From assembly GCF_001721645.1 (NCBI RefSeq), contig NZ_CP017141.1, positions 1,922,001 through 1,986,000 of the forward strand: DNA of 64,000 nt, given 5' to 3'. Of the stretch, positions 26,261 through 34,250 are shown piece by piece (the first letter of the stretch is position 1; each line of letters begins with the position of its first letter). The position numbers were made by a program, and so were the translations under genes. The stretch is from Pedobacter steynii (GTDB lineage Bacteria; Bacteroidota; Bacteroidia; Sphingobacteriales; Sphingobacteriaceae). The notes under the pieces were generated by a model, which searched no databases, was not told the origin of the DNA, and worked only from the letters and a program-made list of their open reading frames with translations.

Positions 26261-26650
26261 TTATTTTTTCAGGGATAGAATGTATCTCACCATTTCTTTA
26301 GCATCATCTTTCGACAGACTGGCATGCGGTGTCATTGGAACTTCTCCCCAAACTCCCTTACCACCGGAAATGATTTTACCTGCCAATAATTCAATTGTTT
26401 CATCGTTCAGGCTGTATTTAGCGGCAATCTCTTCGTAGGTTGGGCCAATTACTTTGGTTACTTTATTATGGCAGCCGATACAATCTGCAGTAGCGATCAG
26501 TCTTTCTCCCGGGTGTTTTTCGGTAGATGCTGTACTGGTTGCAGGTGTACTTTCTGTTGTTGTGGCGGTGTTTGTTGCATTTGATTCCGGACTTCCGCAA
26601 GAAGCTAAGGCAAGAATAAAGCAGGCTAGAACAAATAGTGTGTGTTTCAT
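26261..26650 (-). CDS. Lipoprotein c-type cytochrome (class I)
   Basis: A 129-residue protein. The lipobox LASC (C18) and a Thr/Ser/Ala-rich linker (about 20-45) anchor a single heme domain. The heme site is C57-I-G-C60-H61 and the distal ligand is probably M106 (EVPMTPH). It should sit in the periplasm and take electrons from the GMC dehydrogenase encoded in the same cluster, as cytochrome partners do in glucoside 3-dehydrogenase systems. It is co-directional with its neighbours, 16 bp from the preceding gene. Confidence 0.9.
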   Translation of the reverse strand: MKHTLFVLACFILALASCGSPESNATNTATTTESTPATSTASTEKHPGERLIATADCIGCHNKVTKVIGPTYEEIAAKYSLNDETIELLAGKIISGGKGVWGEVPMTPHASLSKDDAKEMVRYILSLKK

Positions 26651-26666
26651 TTTGTGTTGTATTAAT

Positions 26667-27719
26667 TTATAGACCTAAAATTTTATTGTTGAAATCGTCA
26701 TCTCCACCAGAAGCCGCAAAATCATCAAATGCCCTTTCGGTTACTTTAATGATGTGCTTACTGATGAGTTCAGCGCCTTCTTTTGCACCAACCTGTGCAT
26801 CTTTGATCGGGCATTCCCATTCCATTACCGCCCATCCCTGATAATCGTATTGTGCTAATTTACTGAAAATGGTTTTGAAATCTACCTGTCCATCGCCTGG
26901 TGAACGGTATCTTCCTGCGCGGTTTGCCCAGCTTTGGTATCCGCCAAAGGTTCCTTGTTTGCCGGTAGGGTTAAACTCAGAATCTTTCACGTGGAAAGCT
27001 TTAATGCGCTCGTGATAGAAATCGATGTACTGGATATAATCCAGCTGCTGCAATACAAAGTGAGAGGGATCGTATAACAGGCAGGCACGGGGATGGTTAT
27101 TTACTTTTTCGAGAAACATCTCATAGGTGATGCCATCAAAAAGATCTTCACCAGGGTGAATCTCATAACATACATCAACGCCACAATTGTCGAACTCATT
27201 CAGAATTGGCGTCCATCTTTTGGCAAGCTCAGTAAAAGCAGCATCGACCAATCCTTCTGGTCTTTGTGGCCATGGATGGAACATATGCCAAAGCAGGGAA
27301 CCACTAAAGGTAGCATGGGCATTCAATCCCAGGTTTTGCGAAGCTTTAGCGGCATATTTTAATTGCTGAACTGCCCATTTGGTCCGTTCAGCAGGGTTAT
27401 TCTTATATTGATCCGGTGCGAATGCATCAAAAGCAAGGTCGTAAGCCGGATTCACTGCAACCAGTTGTCCCTGAAGGTGAGTGGACAACTCTGTGATTTC
27501 TAATCCATGTGCCTGCACTTTACCTTTTAATTCATCTGCATAGGTTTTGCTCTCTGCAGCTTTTTGAAGGTCGATAAAGCGGGAATCAAGCGTAGGCATC
27601 TGGATGCCTTTAAAACCTAATCCTGCAGCCCATTCACAAATGGCATCCAGTGAATTGAAAGGGGCTTCATCTCCAATAAACTGGGCAAGAAAAACTCCGG
27701 GTCCTTTAATTGTTGTCAT
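26667..27719 (-). CDS. Sugar phosphate isomerase/epimerase (AP endonuclease 2 superfamily), cytosolic
   Basis: A 350-residue TIM-barrel protein without a signal peptide. Motifs include GFKGIQMPTLDSRF, DVCYEIHPGEDLFDG, LLYDPSHFVLQQLDY and KAFHVKDSEF, with His/Asp/Glu metal ligands at strand ends, and it ends with WAVMEWECP. It lies 5 bp behind a Gfo/Idh/MocA gene, a pairing common in inositol and keto-sugar catabolism. It is probably the cytosolic isomerase or epimerase acting on the product of that oxidoreductase. Confidence 0.88.
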   Translation of the reverse strand: MTTIKGPGVFLAQFIGDEAPFNSLDAICEWAAGLGFKGIQMPTLDSRFIDLQKAAESKTYADELKGKVQAHGLEITELSTHLQGQLVAVNPAYDLAFDAFAPDQYKNNPAERTKWAVQQLKYAAKASQNLGLNAHATFSGSLLWHMFHPWPQRPEGLVDAAFTELAKRWTPILNEFDNCGVDVCYEIHPGEDLFDGITYEMFLEKVNNHPRACLLYDPSHFVLQQLDYIQYIDFYHERIKAFHVKDSEFNPTGKQGTFGGYQSWANRAGRYRSPGDGQVDFKTIFSKLAQYDYQGWAVMEWECPIKDAQVGAKEGAELISKHIIKVTERAFDDFAASGGDDDFNNKILGL

Positions 27720-27724
27720 GATAT

Positions 27725-28885
27725 TTATATGTTAAAATCAAACCACTTTTGATCAGATGCGGAGGAAGCTACCACATTTTCAATAAATGCCATTCCTCTT
27801 ACGCCATCTTCTACTTTAGGGAAGTCGAGCATCGCTGCTGTTGGTTCTTCACCTTTACTGATCGCTGATAGTGTTAACGCAAAGTTTCTGTAAATATTTG
27901 CAAAAGCTTCCAGATAACCTTCCGGATGACCTCCCGGAACGCGGGTATTGTGTTTAGCGATATCAGAAAGATAAGGCTGTCCGGCGCGATAAATCTGTGC
28001 CGGCTGATCCAACCATTTTACGATTAACGTATTTGGTTCCATCTGATGCCATTCCAGGCCACCTTTTTCTCCGTAAATTTTTATTTTCAGTGCATTTTCT
28101 TCACCTGCGGCAATCTGAGATGCAATCAGAACGCCGTTCGCTCCATTGTCAAATTTCAACAATACGTTCCCGTCATCGTCTAATCCGCGACCAGGAACAA
28201 CGATGTTTAAGTCTGCACAGAGTTTACTGATTTTTAATCCGGAAATGTATTCTGCCAATTGAGCGGCATGCGTGCCGATATCTCCCATACAGCCACTTTT
28301 TCCGCTTTTCTTTGGATCTGTACGCCATGCGGCACCAGCGTTTCCTTCTCTTTCTGTGAGGGTACTCAACCATCCCTGAGGATATTCTACCATTATTTTT
28401 CTAATGGCACCGATTTTTCCTTCTTTCACCATTTCTCTGGCTTGTTTTACCATCGGGTAGCCTGAATAGGTGTGGGTAAGACAAAGAATAAGGCCGGTTT
28501 CCTTAACTTTTTCCTGTAGTTGTTTTGCTTCTTCCAGGGATAAGGCAATGGGTTTCTCAATCACGACATTAAAGCCATGGTCAAGTGCCATCATTGCAGG
28601 AGCAAAGTGTGCAAAATTTGGGGTCACGATGGTAACGAAATCAATGCGTTTATCTGCAGGAAGCTGACTTTCTTTTTCAATCATCTCCTGGTAGTTCTCA
28701 TAAATTCTATCGTCATCCAGGAAAAGTTCTTTTCCGGATTGTCTGCCTACTTCAGGATTTACGCTTAAAGCTCCGCAGCAAAACTCTACCTGACCATCCA
28801 TATTTGCTGCAATGCGGTGAACGGCGCCGATAAATGCGTCTTTACCTCCACCGATCATGCCCATTCTCATCTTTCTGTTGTTCAT
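27725..28885 (-). CDS. Gfo/Idh/MocA oxidoreductase, cytosolic
   Basis: A 386-residue NAD(P)-dependent sugar oxidoreductase without signal peptide. It has the N-terminal Rossmann motif GMIGGGKDAFIGAVHR, the catalytic-loop EKPIALSLEEAKQ and a C-terminal alpha/beta domain with GDIGTHAAQLAEY. It is paired with the isomerase at 26667, five bases apart. It probably reduces or oxidises a keto sugar after import. A terminator separates it from the GMC genes upstream, so it starts a second transcription unit. Confidence 0.9.
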   Translation of the reverse strand: MNNRKMRMGMIGGGKDAFIGAVHRIAANMDGQVEFCCGALSVNPEVGRQSGKELFLDDDRIYENYQEMIEKESQLPADKRIDFVTIVTPNFAHFAPAMMALDHGFNVVIEKPIALSLEEAKQLQEKVKETGLILCLTHTYSGYPMVKQAREMVKEGKIGAIRKIMVEYPQGWLSTLTEREGNAGAAWRTDPKKSGKSGCMGDIGTHAAQLAEYISGLKISKLCADLNIVVPGRGLDDDGNVLLKFDNGANGVLIASQIAAGEENALKIKIYGEKGGLEWHQMEPNTLIVKWLDQPAQIYRAGQPYLSDIAKHNTRVPGGHPEGYLEAFANIYRNFALTLSAISKGEEPTAAMLDFPKVEDGVRGMAFIENVVASSASDQKWFDFNI

Positions 28886-28948
28886 CAGAATAATTTATTT
28901 TGTGTTGTTTTTATACTATCTAAACCGACTTAGCACGGCTTAAATATA

Positions 28949-28983
28949 AAACCTGCATGCCGTTTTTACAAGCATGCAGGTTT
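28949..28983 (-). terminator. Terminator after the GMC dehydrogenase gene
   Basis: A perfect 12-bp stem AAACCTGCATGC (28949-28960) / GCATGCAGGTTT (28972-28983) lies 5 bases past the GMC stop. It divides the cluster into two transcription units. Confidence 0.7.
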
Positions 28984-28987
28984 AATT

Positions 28988-30691
28988 TTAAAGGTTTCCT
29001 TTTTTAAGTTCATTAACTGCAAAATCACATGCCCTTGCGGTCAGTGCCATATAGGTTAATGATGGATTCTGACAAGCGGCAGAAGGCATACATGAACCGT
29101 CGGTTACAAATACATTTTTCACTTCATGCATCTGGTTCCATTTATTTAACACCGAAGTTTTAGGATCGTGTCCCATGCGGGCAGTACCCATTTCATGGAT
29201 GGCCATTCCCGGAGTAGAGCCATTATCATAAGTATGTACATCTTTGATTCCTGCGGCTTCCAGCATTTCAGCAGCATCGTTCATCATGTCTACGCGCATT
29301 TTTTGCTCGTTGTCTTTGAATTCACAATCAATTGCCAAAACAGGTTGTCCCCATTTGTCTTTTTTGTTTTTATCGATGTAAACACGGTTTTCATGGTATG
29401 GAAGAGATTCTCCAAAACCACCTAAGCCCATGTTCCATGCACCCGGAACAGTCATCTGGTCTTTGAAGTCGCCACCAAAAGCAAGTTCAGCAACTTCTCC
29501 ATGCCAGTTTCCGCGACTTGCACCACCCTGGTATCCAAAGCCTCTTACATAATCGCGTTTGTCATTGCCGATATTTCTGTATCTAGGAATGTAAATTCCG
29601 TTTGCCCTTCTTCCGAAGGTATATTTATCGTCGAAACCTTCTGCTCTTCCGGAAGCTCCGCAACGGAAATGGTGGTCCATCAGGTTATGTCCCAATTCAC
29701 CGCTACCATTACCTAATCCGTTAGGGAAAATGTCTGAAGTAGAGTTTAACAACAGGAAGGTAGAACCTAAAGTTGATCCGTTAACGAATACAATCTTTGC
29801 ATAATACTCAATTGTTTCTTTTGTTTCAGAATCGATGACAACTACTCCTTTTGCTTTTTGTGTTTCTTTATCATAGATGATGGTATTCACCAGAGAGAAA
29901 GGACGAAGCGTCAGGTTTCCGGTCGCTACTGCTGCAGGAAGGGTAGAAGATTGTGTGCTGAAATAGGCACCGAAAGGACAACCTCTGCTGCACAGGTTAC
30001 GGTACTGGCATTTACCTCTTCCGCCATGTTCAACAGTTAAATTGGCAGTACGGCCAATGGTCATGATCCTGGATTTTTTCCATTTGTCTTCAATCCTTTT
30101 CTTCACATCTTTTTCCACACAGTTCATTTCCATTGGAGGAAGGAATTGTCCGTCAGGGAAGTGAGGATAGTTTTCTGCCTGTCCGCTGATTCCTGCAAAT
30201 TTCTCTACATAATCATACCATGGGGCAATGTCTTTATACCGGATCGGCCAGTCTACACCGTGCCCGTCTTTTGCATTGTCTTCGAAATTCAGGTCACTCA
30301 AGCGGTAACTCTGACGGCCCCACATCAATGATTTTCCACCTACATGGAAACCACGGTACCAGTCAAAACGCTTTACTTCAGTATAAGGACAGTCGTGGTC
30401 ATTTACCCAGAAGCTTTCATTGAATTCCTGATAAGGGTAATCTCTTTTTTGCACAGGGTGTGACTCTTTTTGTGCTTCTGTTAATCTTCCGCGGTGTTCG
30501 AATTCCCATGGCTTTTTCATCGCCGTGGTATAGTCTTTAATATGTTCAACGTTTCTTCCTCTTTCCAGAAGTAAAACTTTCAAACCTTTTTCGGTTAATT
30601 CTTTTGCAGCCCAGCCGCCACTGATTCCTGATCCTACAACAATCGCATCATAAGTATTCTGCGCCGTTGCCTTTGTATTTAAATTACTCAT
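28988..30691 (-). CDS. GMC-family flavoprotein dehydrogenase, large subunit
   Basis: A 567-residue FAD enzyme. The dinucleotide-binding VGSGISGGWAAKEL is at 19-32, the GMC signature region HVGGKSLMWGRQSYR at about 116-130, and a cysteine-rich patch (C228, C234, C238) resembles the iron-sulfur loop of membrane-associated dehydrogenases. The C-terminus has HEMGTARMGHDP and the CQNPSLTYMALTARACDFA block. Together with the small subunit 19 bp upstream it matches LacA/LacC-type glucoside 3-dehydrogenase. It lacks its own signal and is probably exported with the small subunit. Confidence 0.92.
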   Translation of the reverse strand: MSNLNTKATAQNTYDAIVVGSGISGGWAAKELTEKGLKVLLLERGRNVEHIKDYTTAMKKPWEFEHRGRLTEAQKESHPVQKRDYPYQEFNESFWVNDHDCPYTEVKRFDWYRGFHVGGKSLMWGRQSYRLSDLNFEDNAKDGHGVDWPIRYKDIAPWYDYVEKFAGISGQAENYPHFPDGQFLPPMEMNCVEKDVKKRIEDKWKKSRIMTIGRTANLTVEHGGRGKCQYRNLCSRGCPFGAYFSTQSSTLPAAVATGNLTLRPFSLVNTIIYDKETQKAKGVVVIDSETKETIEYYAKIVFVNGSTLGSTFLLLNSTSDIFPNGLGNGSGELGHNLMDHHFRCGASGRAEGFDDKYTFGRRANGIYIPRYRNIGNDKRDYVRGFGYQGGASRGNWHGEVAELAFGGDFKDQMTVPGAWNMGLGGFGESLPYHENRVYIDKNKKDKWGQPVLAIDCEFKDNEQKMRVDMMNDAAEMLEAAGIKDVHTYDNGSTPGMAIHEMGTARMGHDPKTSVLNKWNQMHEVKNVFVTDGSCMPSAACQNPSLTYMALTARACDFAVNELKKGNL

Positions 30692-30710
30692 TGTCTAATT
30701 GATAAAAGAT

Positions 30711-31370
30711 TTATGCCCAAACTTTTTGACCCGGTTTTAAGTCCACACAACCGTCGTAACGGCCAGGGATTTCTACATAGGCCAAGGCCTTGGTAGCACC
30801 GATCTCTGAGGTGAAGTAACCCAATAAGGTTAAATCCCTGATGATTGCAAAGAACTGAGGAGCTGTTTTCTCCTTCTCCTTAGGGGTCATTGCATTTCCG
30901 GGAGCTTCTTTTTCAGACTTTTTCTGAATAACGTTTTCTTTTTGTTTTTCTAAAGCATCTTTTTCCACTTTACTTGCTGCAATGGTGGCTTCACGAACTT
31001 TGTTTAAAAGTTCCTGACGCTGTGCTACAGAAATTTCGAGGAATGATTTTTTAAAGGTGTCTTTTGATTGCTTCTCCAGATCTTCCAGACCCTTGGTGAA
31101 TGCTTTTTGAGCATCTGAAGGGTAGCAATCTTTGACCATCATGGCGATAAATGGTCCTACTCCAGCTTCTTTAGCCCCAGGTGTACTTGTGGTAGGGATA
31201 ATGATGTCAGCTACTTCAGTAATTAATTTTTCCTGATCAGCAGAAAATAAATTACCGGCAGTTGTTGTGGATGGTGAATTGCAACTCTCTAAAAATACTC
31301 CGATCGTAGTTGCAGATAATGCAGCCCCCATTAAAAAGGCGACACTCTTCACTGCTTCTCTTCTGTCCAT
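30711..31370 (-). CDS. Gluconate 2-dehydrogenase subunit 3 family protein (small subunit, Tat signal)
   Basis: A 219-residue partner of the GMC dehydrogenase. The N-terminus (DRREAVKSVAFLMGAAL) is a twin-arginine-type signal, with LESC as a possible lipobox. The conserved block EVADIIIPTTSTPGAKEAGVG and the end RDLTLLGYFTSEIGATKAL identify the family. This subunit normally carries the Tat signal that takes the folded flavoprotein across the membrane. It is the first gene of the cluster, with its promoter in 31371-31662. Confidence 0.92.
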   Translation of the reverse strand: MDRREAVKSVAFLMGAALSATTIGVFLESCNSPSTTTAGNLFSADQEKLITEVADIIIPTTSTPGAKEAGVGPFIAMMVKDCYPSDAQKAFTKGLEDLEKQSKDTFKKSFLEISVAQRQELLNKVREATIAASKVEKDALEKQKENVIQKKSEKEAPGNAMTPKEKEKTAPQFFAIIRDLTLLGYFTSEIGATKALAYVEIPGRYDGCVDLKPGQKVWA

Positions 31371-31662
31371 ATTAGGCGGTTTAGGTGTTTATATGTGGTT
31401 AAAGTGTGTTTTGTTTTGTAATAATAAGCAAAAATTAATAGTTAGTGTCATAAATACACGTTAATTATAAATATATAATGTTTTTGTTACTTAATCAATT
31501 TTTATCTTGACTCTTTTGAAATGAGAAAGAGAAATTTTCGGGTGGTTTATTGCCGGTATTCGTGTCCTGATGCTTAGAAAAAACGGATAAATGCCGATAA
31601 ATCATAAACATTTTATATAGGTTTGTTACGTTTTTTTAACTTTGTCAAAATCCAAATAATTC
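31371..31662. promoter_or_regulatory. Divergent promoter region of the 3-keto-glycoside cluster and threonine dehydrogenase
   Basis: This 292-bp AT-rich interval has no gene. On the plus strand TAACTTTG (31637-31644) is a -7 element for the threonine dehydrogenase gene. On the minus strand no consensus element is seen before the Tat-tagged subunit gene; control there is unknown. Confidence 0.5.
31637..31644 (+). promoter_or_regulatory. -7 promoter element of the threonine dehydrogenase gene
   Basis: TAACTTTG matches TAnnTTTG exactly and is the same octamer as at kbl (57040-57047). Transcript start is expected near 31648, 15 bases before the ATG. No TTTG is found at the right -33 distance. 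Confidence 0.5.
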
Positions 31663-32613
31663 ATGATTGAGAAAATATTAGTATTGGGCTCTAACGGTCA
31701 GATCGGCACTGAACTGGTAACCGCCTTACGTAACACTTACGGTGAAAATAATGTAGTTGCCTGTGACATTCGCAGACCTGATTATGACATCAAGAACTCG
31801 GGACCATTTGAGTTTGTGAATGTGCTTGAGAAAGACATTCTAAACAACATTTTTCAGAAATATAAACCTACACAGGTCTATTTACTTGCTGCATTGTTAT
31901 CGGCTACAGGTGAACAAAATCCTAAACTGGCATGGGATCTGAATATGAATGGTTTACTTAATATTTTAGATCTTGCTATCACTTATAAAACGGCTAAAGT
32001 ATATTGGCCAAGCTCTATCGCTGTATTCGGACCAAATTCACCTAAAGTGAATACGCCTCAATATTGCGTGATGGACCCCAATACAGTATATGGAATTAGT
32101 AAGCTTGCAGGTGAACGCTGGTGCGAATATTATAACCAGAAATTTGGATTGGATGTACGCAGTATCCGTTATCCGGGATTGATCAGCTGGAAAGCAGCTC
32201 CTGGAGGAGGAACGACGGATTATGCGATCCATATTTTCCATGATGCTTTAACAAAAGGAAGTTATGCTTCTTTCTTAAATGCAGAAACGGAATTGCCAAT
32301 GATGTATATGGACGATGCTATCCGTGGTACCATCCAATTAATGGACGCGGAATCAAGTAAAATCTCCATCCGTTCCAGCTATAACTTTGGAGGGGTAAGC
32401 TTTACGCCGGAGGTTTTAGCTACAGAAATCAAAAAACATATTCCGGATTTTAACTTAACTTACAAGGATAATGACCCACGTCAGGAAATTGCCAATAGCT
32501 GGCCACGTTCTATCGACGATAGCTTTGCGCAGCAGGACTGGGGATGGAAACCGGAGTTTGACTTGTCAAAAATGACGGTAGACATGTTGAAAAACTTGCA
32601 AAATAAATCATAA
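31663..32613 (+). CDS. L-threonine 3-dehydrogenase, epimerase (extended SDR) type
   Basis: A 316-residue NAD-dependent enzyme oxidising threonine to 2-amino-3-ketobutyrate. The NAD loop is GSNGQIGTE (9-17). The catalytic pair is Y143 and K147 (YGISK), with S117/S118 ahead of it. The IRYPGLISWKAAPGGGTTDYAI block distinguishes this type from ordinary UDP-sugar epimerases and from zinc-type Tdh. The product would feed Kbl, encoded at 57070, giving glycine and acetyl-CoA. Confidence 0.85.
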   Translation: MIEKILVLGSNGQIGTELVTALRNTYGENNVVACDIRRPDYDIKNSGPFEFVNVLEKDILNNIFQKYKPTQVYLLAALLSATGEQNPKLAWDLNMNGLLNILDLAITYKTAKVYWPSSIAVFGPNSPKVNTPQYCVMDPNTVYGISKLAGERWCEYYNQKFGLDVRSIRYPGLISWKAAPGGGTTDYAIHIFHDALTKGSYASFLNAETELPMMYMDDAIRGTIQLMDAESSKISIRSSYNFGGVSFTPEVLATEIKKHIPDFNLTYKDNDPRQEIANSWPRSIDDSFAQQDWGWKPEFDLSKMTVDMLKNLQNKS

Positions 32614-32642
32614 GTAAGGGAAATCCTTAAATAAAATATACA

Positions 32643-33368
32643 ATGGGAAGAGCATTTGAGTTTAGAAAAGAAAGGAAATTTAAGCGTTGGGCAAAGATGG
32701 CCGTTCAATTTACCAGGATAGGTAAAGAGATCGTAATGGCGGTTAAGGATGGTGGTCCATCACCGGACACCAACTCACGTTTACGGACAGCAATCCAAAA
32801 TGCGAAGGCGGTAAATATGCCTAAGGATAGGGTAGATGCTGCAATTAAAAGAGCCTCCAACAAGGACGAAAATGGTTACGAAGAGTTTGTTTACGAAGGT
32901 TACGCACAACATGGTGTCGCAATTCTGATCGAAACAGCTACTGACAATACGAACAGAACGGTGGCGAATGTGCGCAGTTACTTCAATAAAACAGGTGGTA
33001 CTTTGGGTAAAACAGGTTCCCTGGATTTCATTTTCAGCCGTAAGTCTATCTTCCGTTTCTTACCGGGAGAAAAAGATCTGGAAGAACTGGAGTTTGAATT
33101 GATTGATGCAGGTTTAGAAGAACTATACCTGGAGGCAGATGAAGAAGGAAATGACATCGCAGTAGTACAAACTGCTTTCGAAGACTTCGGAAAAATGCAA
33201 AAGGCATTAGAAGATACTGGTGTGGAAATGAAAAGCGCAAAATTAGAGCGTATTTCTCAATCCACTACCCCAATTACTGAAGAGCAGGCTGTTGATGTAT
33301 TTAAGCTGATTGATAAACTGGAAGAGGACGATGATGTTCAGGCGGTTTATCACAATATGGCCGACTAA
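32643..33368 (+). CDS. YebC/PmpR-family protein
   Basis: A 241-residue cytosolic protein with the family's three-part layout. It opens with MGRAFEFRKERKFKRWAKMA and has SRLRTAIQNAKAVNMPKDRVDAAIKRA in the N-terminal helical bundle, followed by YEGYAQHGVAILIETATDN and VRSYFNKTGG. Relatives are described as DNA-binding regulators and, more recently, as translation factors acting on proline stretches. It is 29 bp behind the threonine dehydrogenase gene, and its stop abuts the convergent esterase stop. Confidence 0.95.
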   Translation: MGRAFEFRKERKFKRWAKMAVQFTRIGKEIVMAVKDGGPSPDTNSRLRTAIQNAKAVNMPKDRVDAAIKRASNKDENGYEEFVYEGYAQHGVAILIETATDNTNRTVANVRSYFNKTGGTLGKTGSLDFIFSRKSIFRFLPGEKDLEELEFELIDAGLEELYLEADEEGNDIAVVQTAFEDFGKMQKALEDTGVEMKSAKLERISQSTTPITEEQAVDVFKLIDKLEEDDDVQAVYHNMAD

Positions 33369-34160
33369 TTAACGCTGTTTCTGATTAGAAAATAACCAGG
33401 GCAATAGTTTGGGATCTGCAAAGGCAGCGTCCCAACTGTTGTGGTTGGCATTCGGATACAAGGTAAGCTTCGGCTCTTTTCCCAGAACCTTTAGCTGGTC
33501 CGAAATGATGGTAGACAATACTACAGGTACCACATCATCTTTTTCTCCATGAAAAATCCAAAGGGGAATATTTTTATACTTCTGAACATTCGCTACATGA
33601 TCACCTCCACAGATGGCGAAGGCTGCTGCAAACAGCTTCTTTTTTCTTCTCAGTAATTCATAGGTCCCCATTGCGCCCATTGATAAACCGCCCACATATA
33701 CCCGTTTTTGATCTACAAAGGGTTTATCCATAAAATTATCAATCATACCGAGTAAGGCATGCATTGCTTTGGTTGGTCGTCCACCTTTCTGAAAATTAAA
33801 ATTGCGCTTCCCTTGCGCATCCATTCCGAATTCTACATTTGCCCAGAAGCTGTTTTCTGCACATTGCGGGAATACGATGATGGCAGGGAACTGCTTGCGG
33901 AAATCATCTTTAAGAAAGAGCTTTGCGCCATGGGTCAGTTGCTTTTGGTTGTCCTGCCCACTTTCTCCTCTTCCATGTAAGAAAAATAGAATGGGATATT
34001 TCTTATTGGCATTAAAGTTTTCGGGGAAGAGGATGCGGTAATAAATGCTGTCCTTTCCTTTGATATAGTTTCCTTTATCATATTTTTTTAAATCCTGGGC
34101 TTTGATAGTCAGACCAGAAATCAGCAGTATCGTCGAAATTATTAATGTTAGGCGGCTCAT
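33369..34160 (-). CDS. Exported alpha/beta-hydrolase esterase (CE1/prolyl-oligopeptidase-like)
   Basis: A 263-residue protein with a signal peptide (1-22, ending IKAQ). The oxyanion/turn motif is FFLHGRGESGQDN, the nucleophile is S160 in GLSMG, an acid Asp is near 208-209 (GEKDDVVP) and the His is H240 (NANHNSWD). The pattern fits PHB-depolymerase/acetyl-xylan-esterase-like enzymes. It lies next to the polysaccharide locus but beyond its terminator, so any link to that locus is a guess. Confidence 0.85.
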   Translation of the reverse strand: MSRLTLIISTILLISGLTIKAQDLKKYDKGNYIKGKDSIYYRILFPENFNANKKYPILFFLHGRGESGQDNQKQLTHGAKLFLKDDFRKQFPAIIVFPQCAENSFWANVEFGMDAQGKRNFNFQKGGRPTKAMHALLGMIDNFMDKPFVDQKRVYVGGLSMGAMGTYELLRRKKKLFAAAFAICGGDHVANVQKYKNIPLWIFHGEKDDVVPVVLSTIISDQLKVLGKEPKLTLYPNANHNSWDAAFADPKLLPWLFSNQKQR

Positions 34161-34200
34161 GTTCCAAAATTAAACAATTTAAGAATCATTTAAAAAAAAT

Positions 34201-34232
34201 AAACCCTGGCGGCATTTATGCCGTCAGGGTTT
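34201..34232 (-). terminator. Terminator at the end of the polysaccharide locus
   Basis: A 15-bp stem with one mismatch, AAACCCTGGCGGCAT (34201-34215) / ATGCCGTCAGGGTTT (34218-34232), is followed on the minus strand by a run of T. It lies 19 bases past the GH3 stop. Confidence 0.8.
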
Positions 34233-34250
34233 ATCGCCGGATTGAAATCC

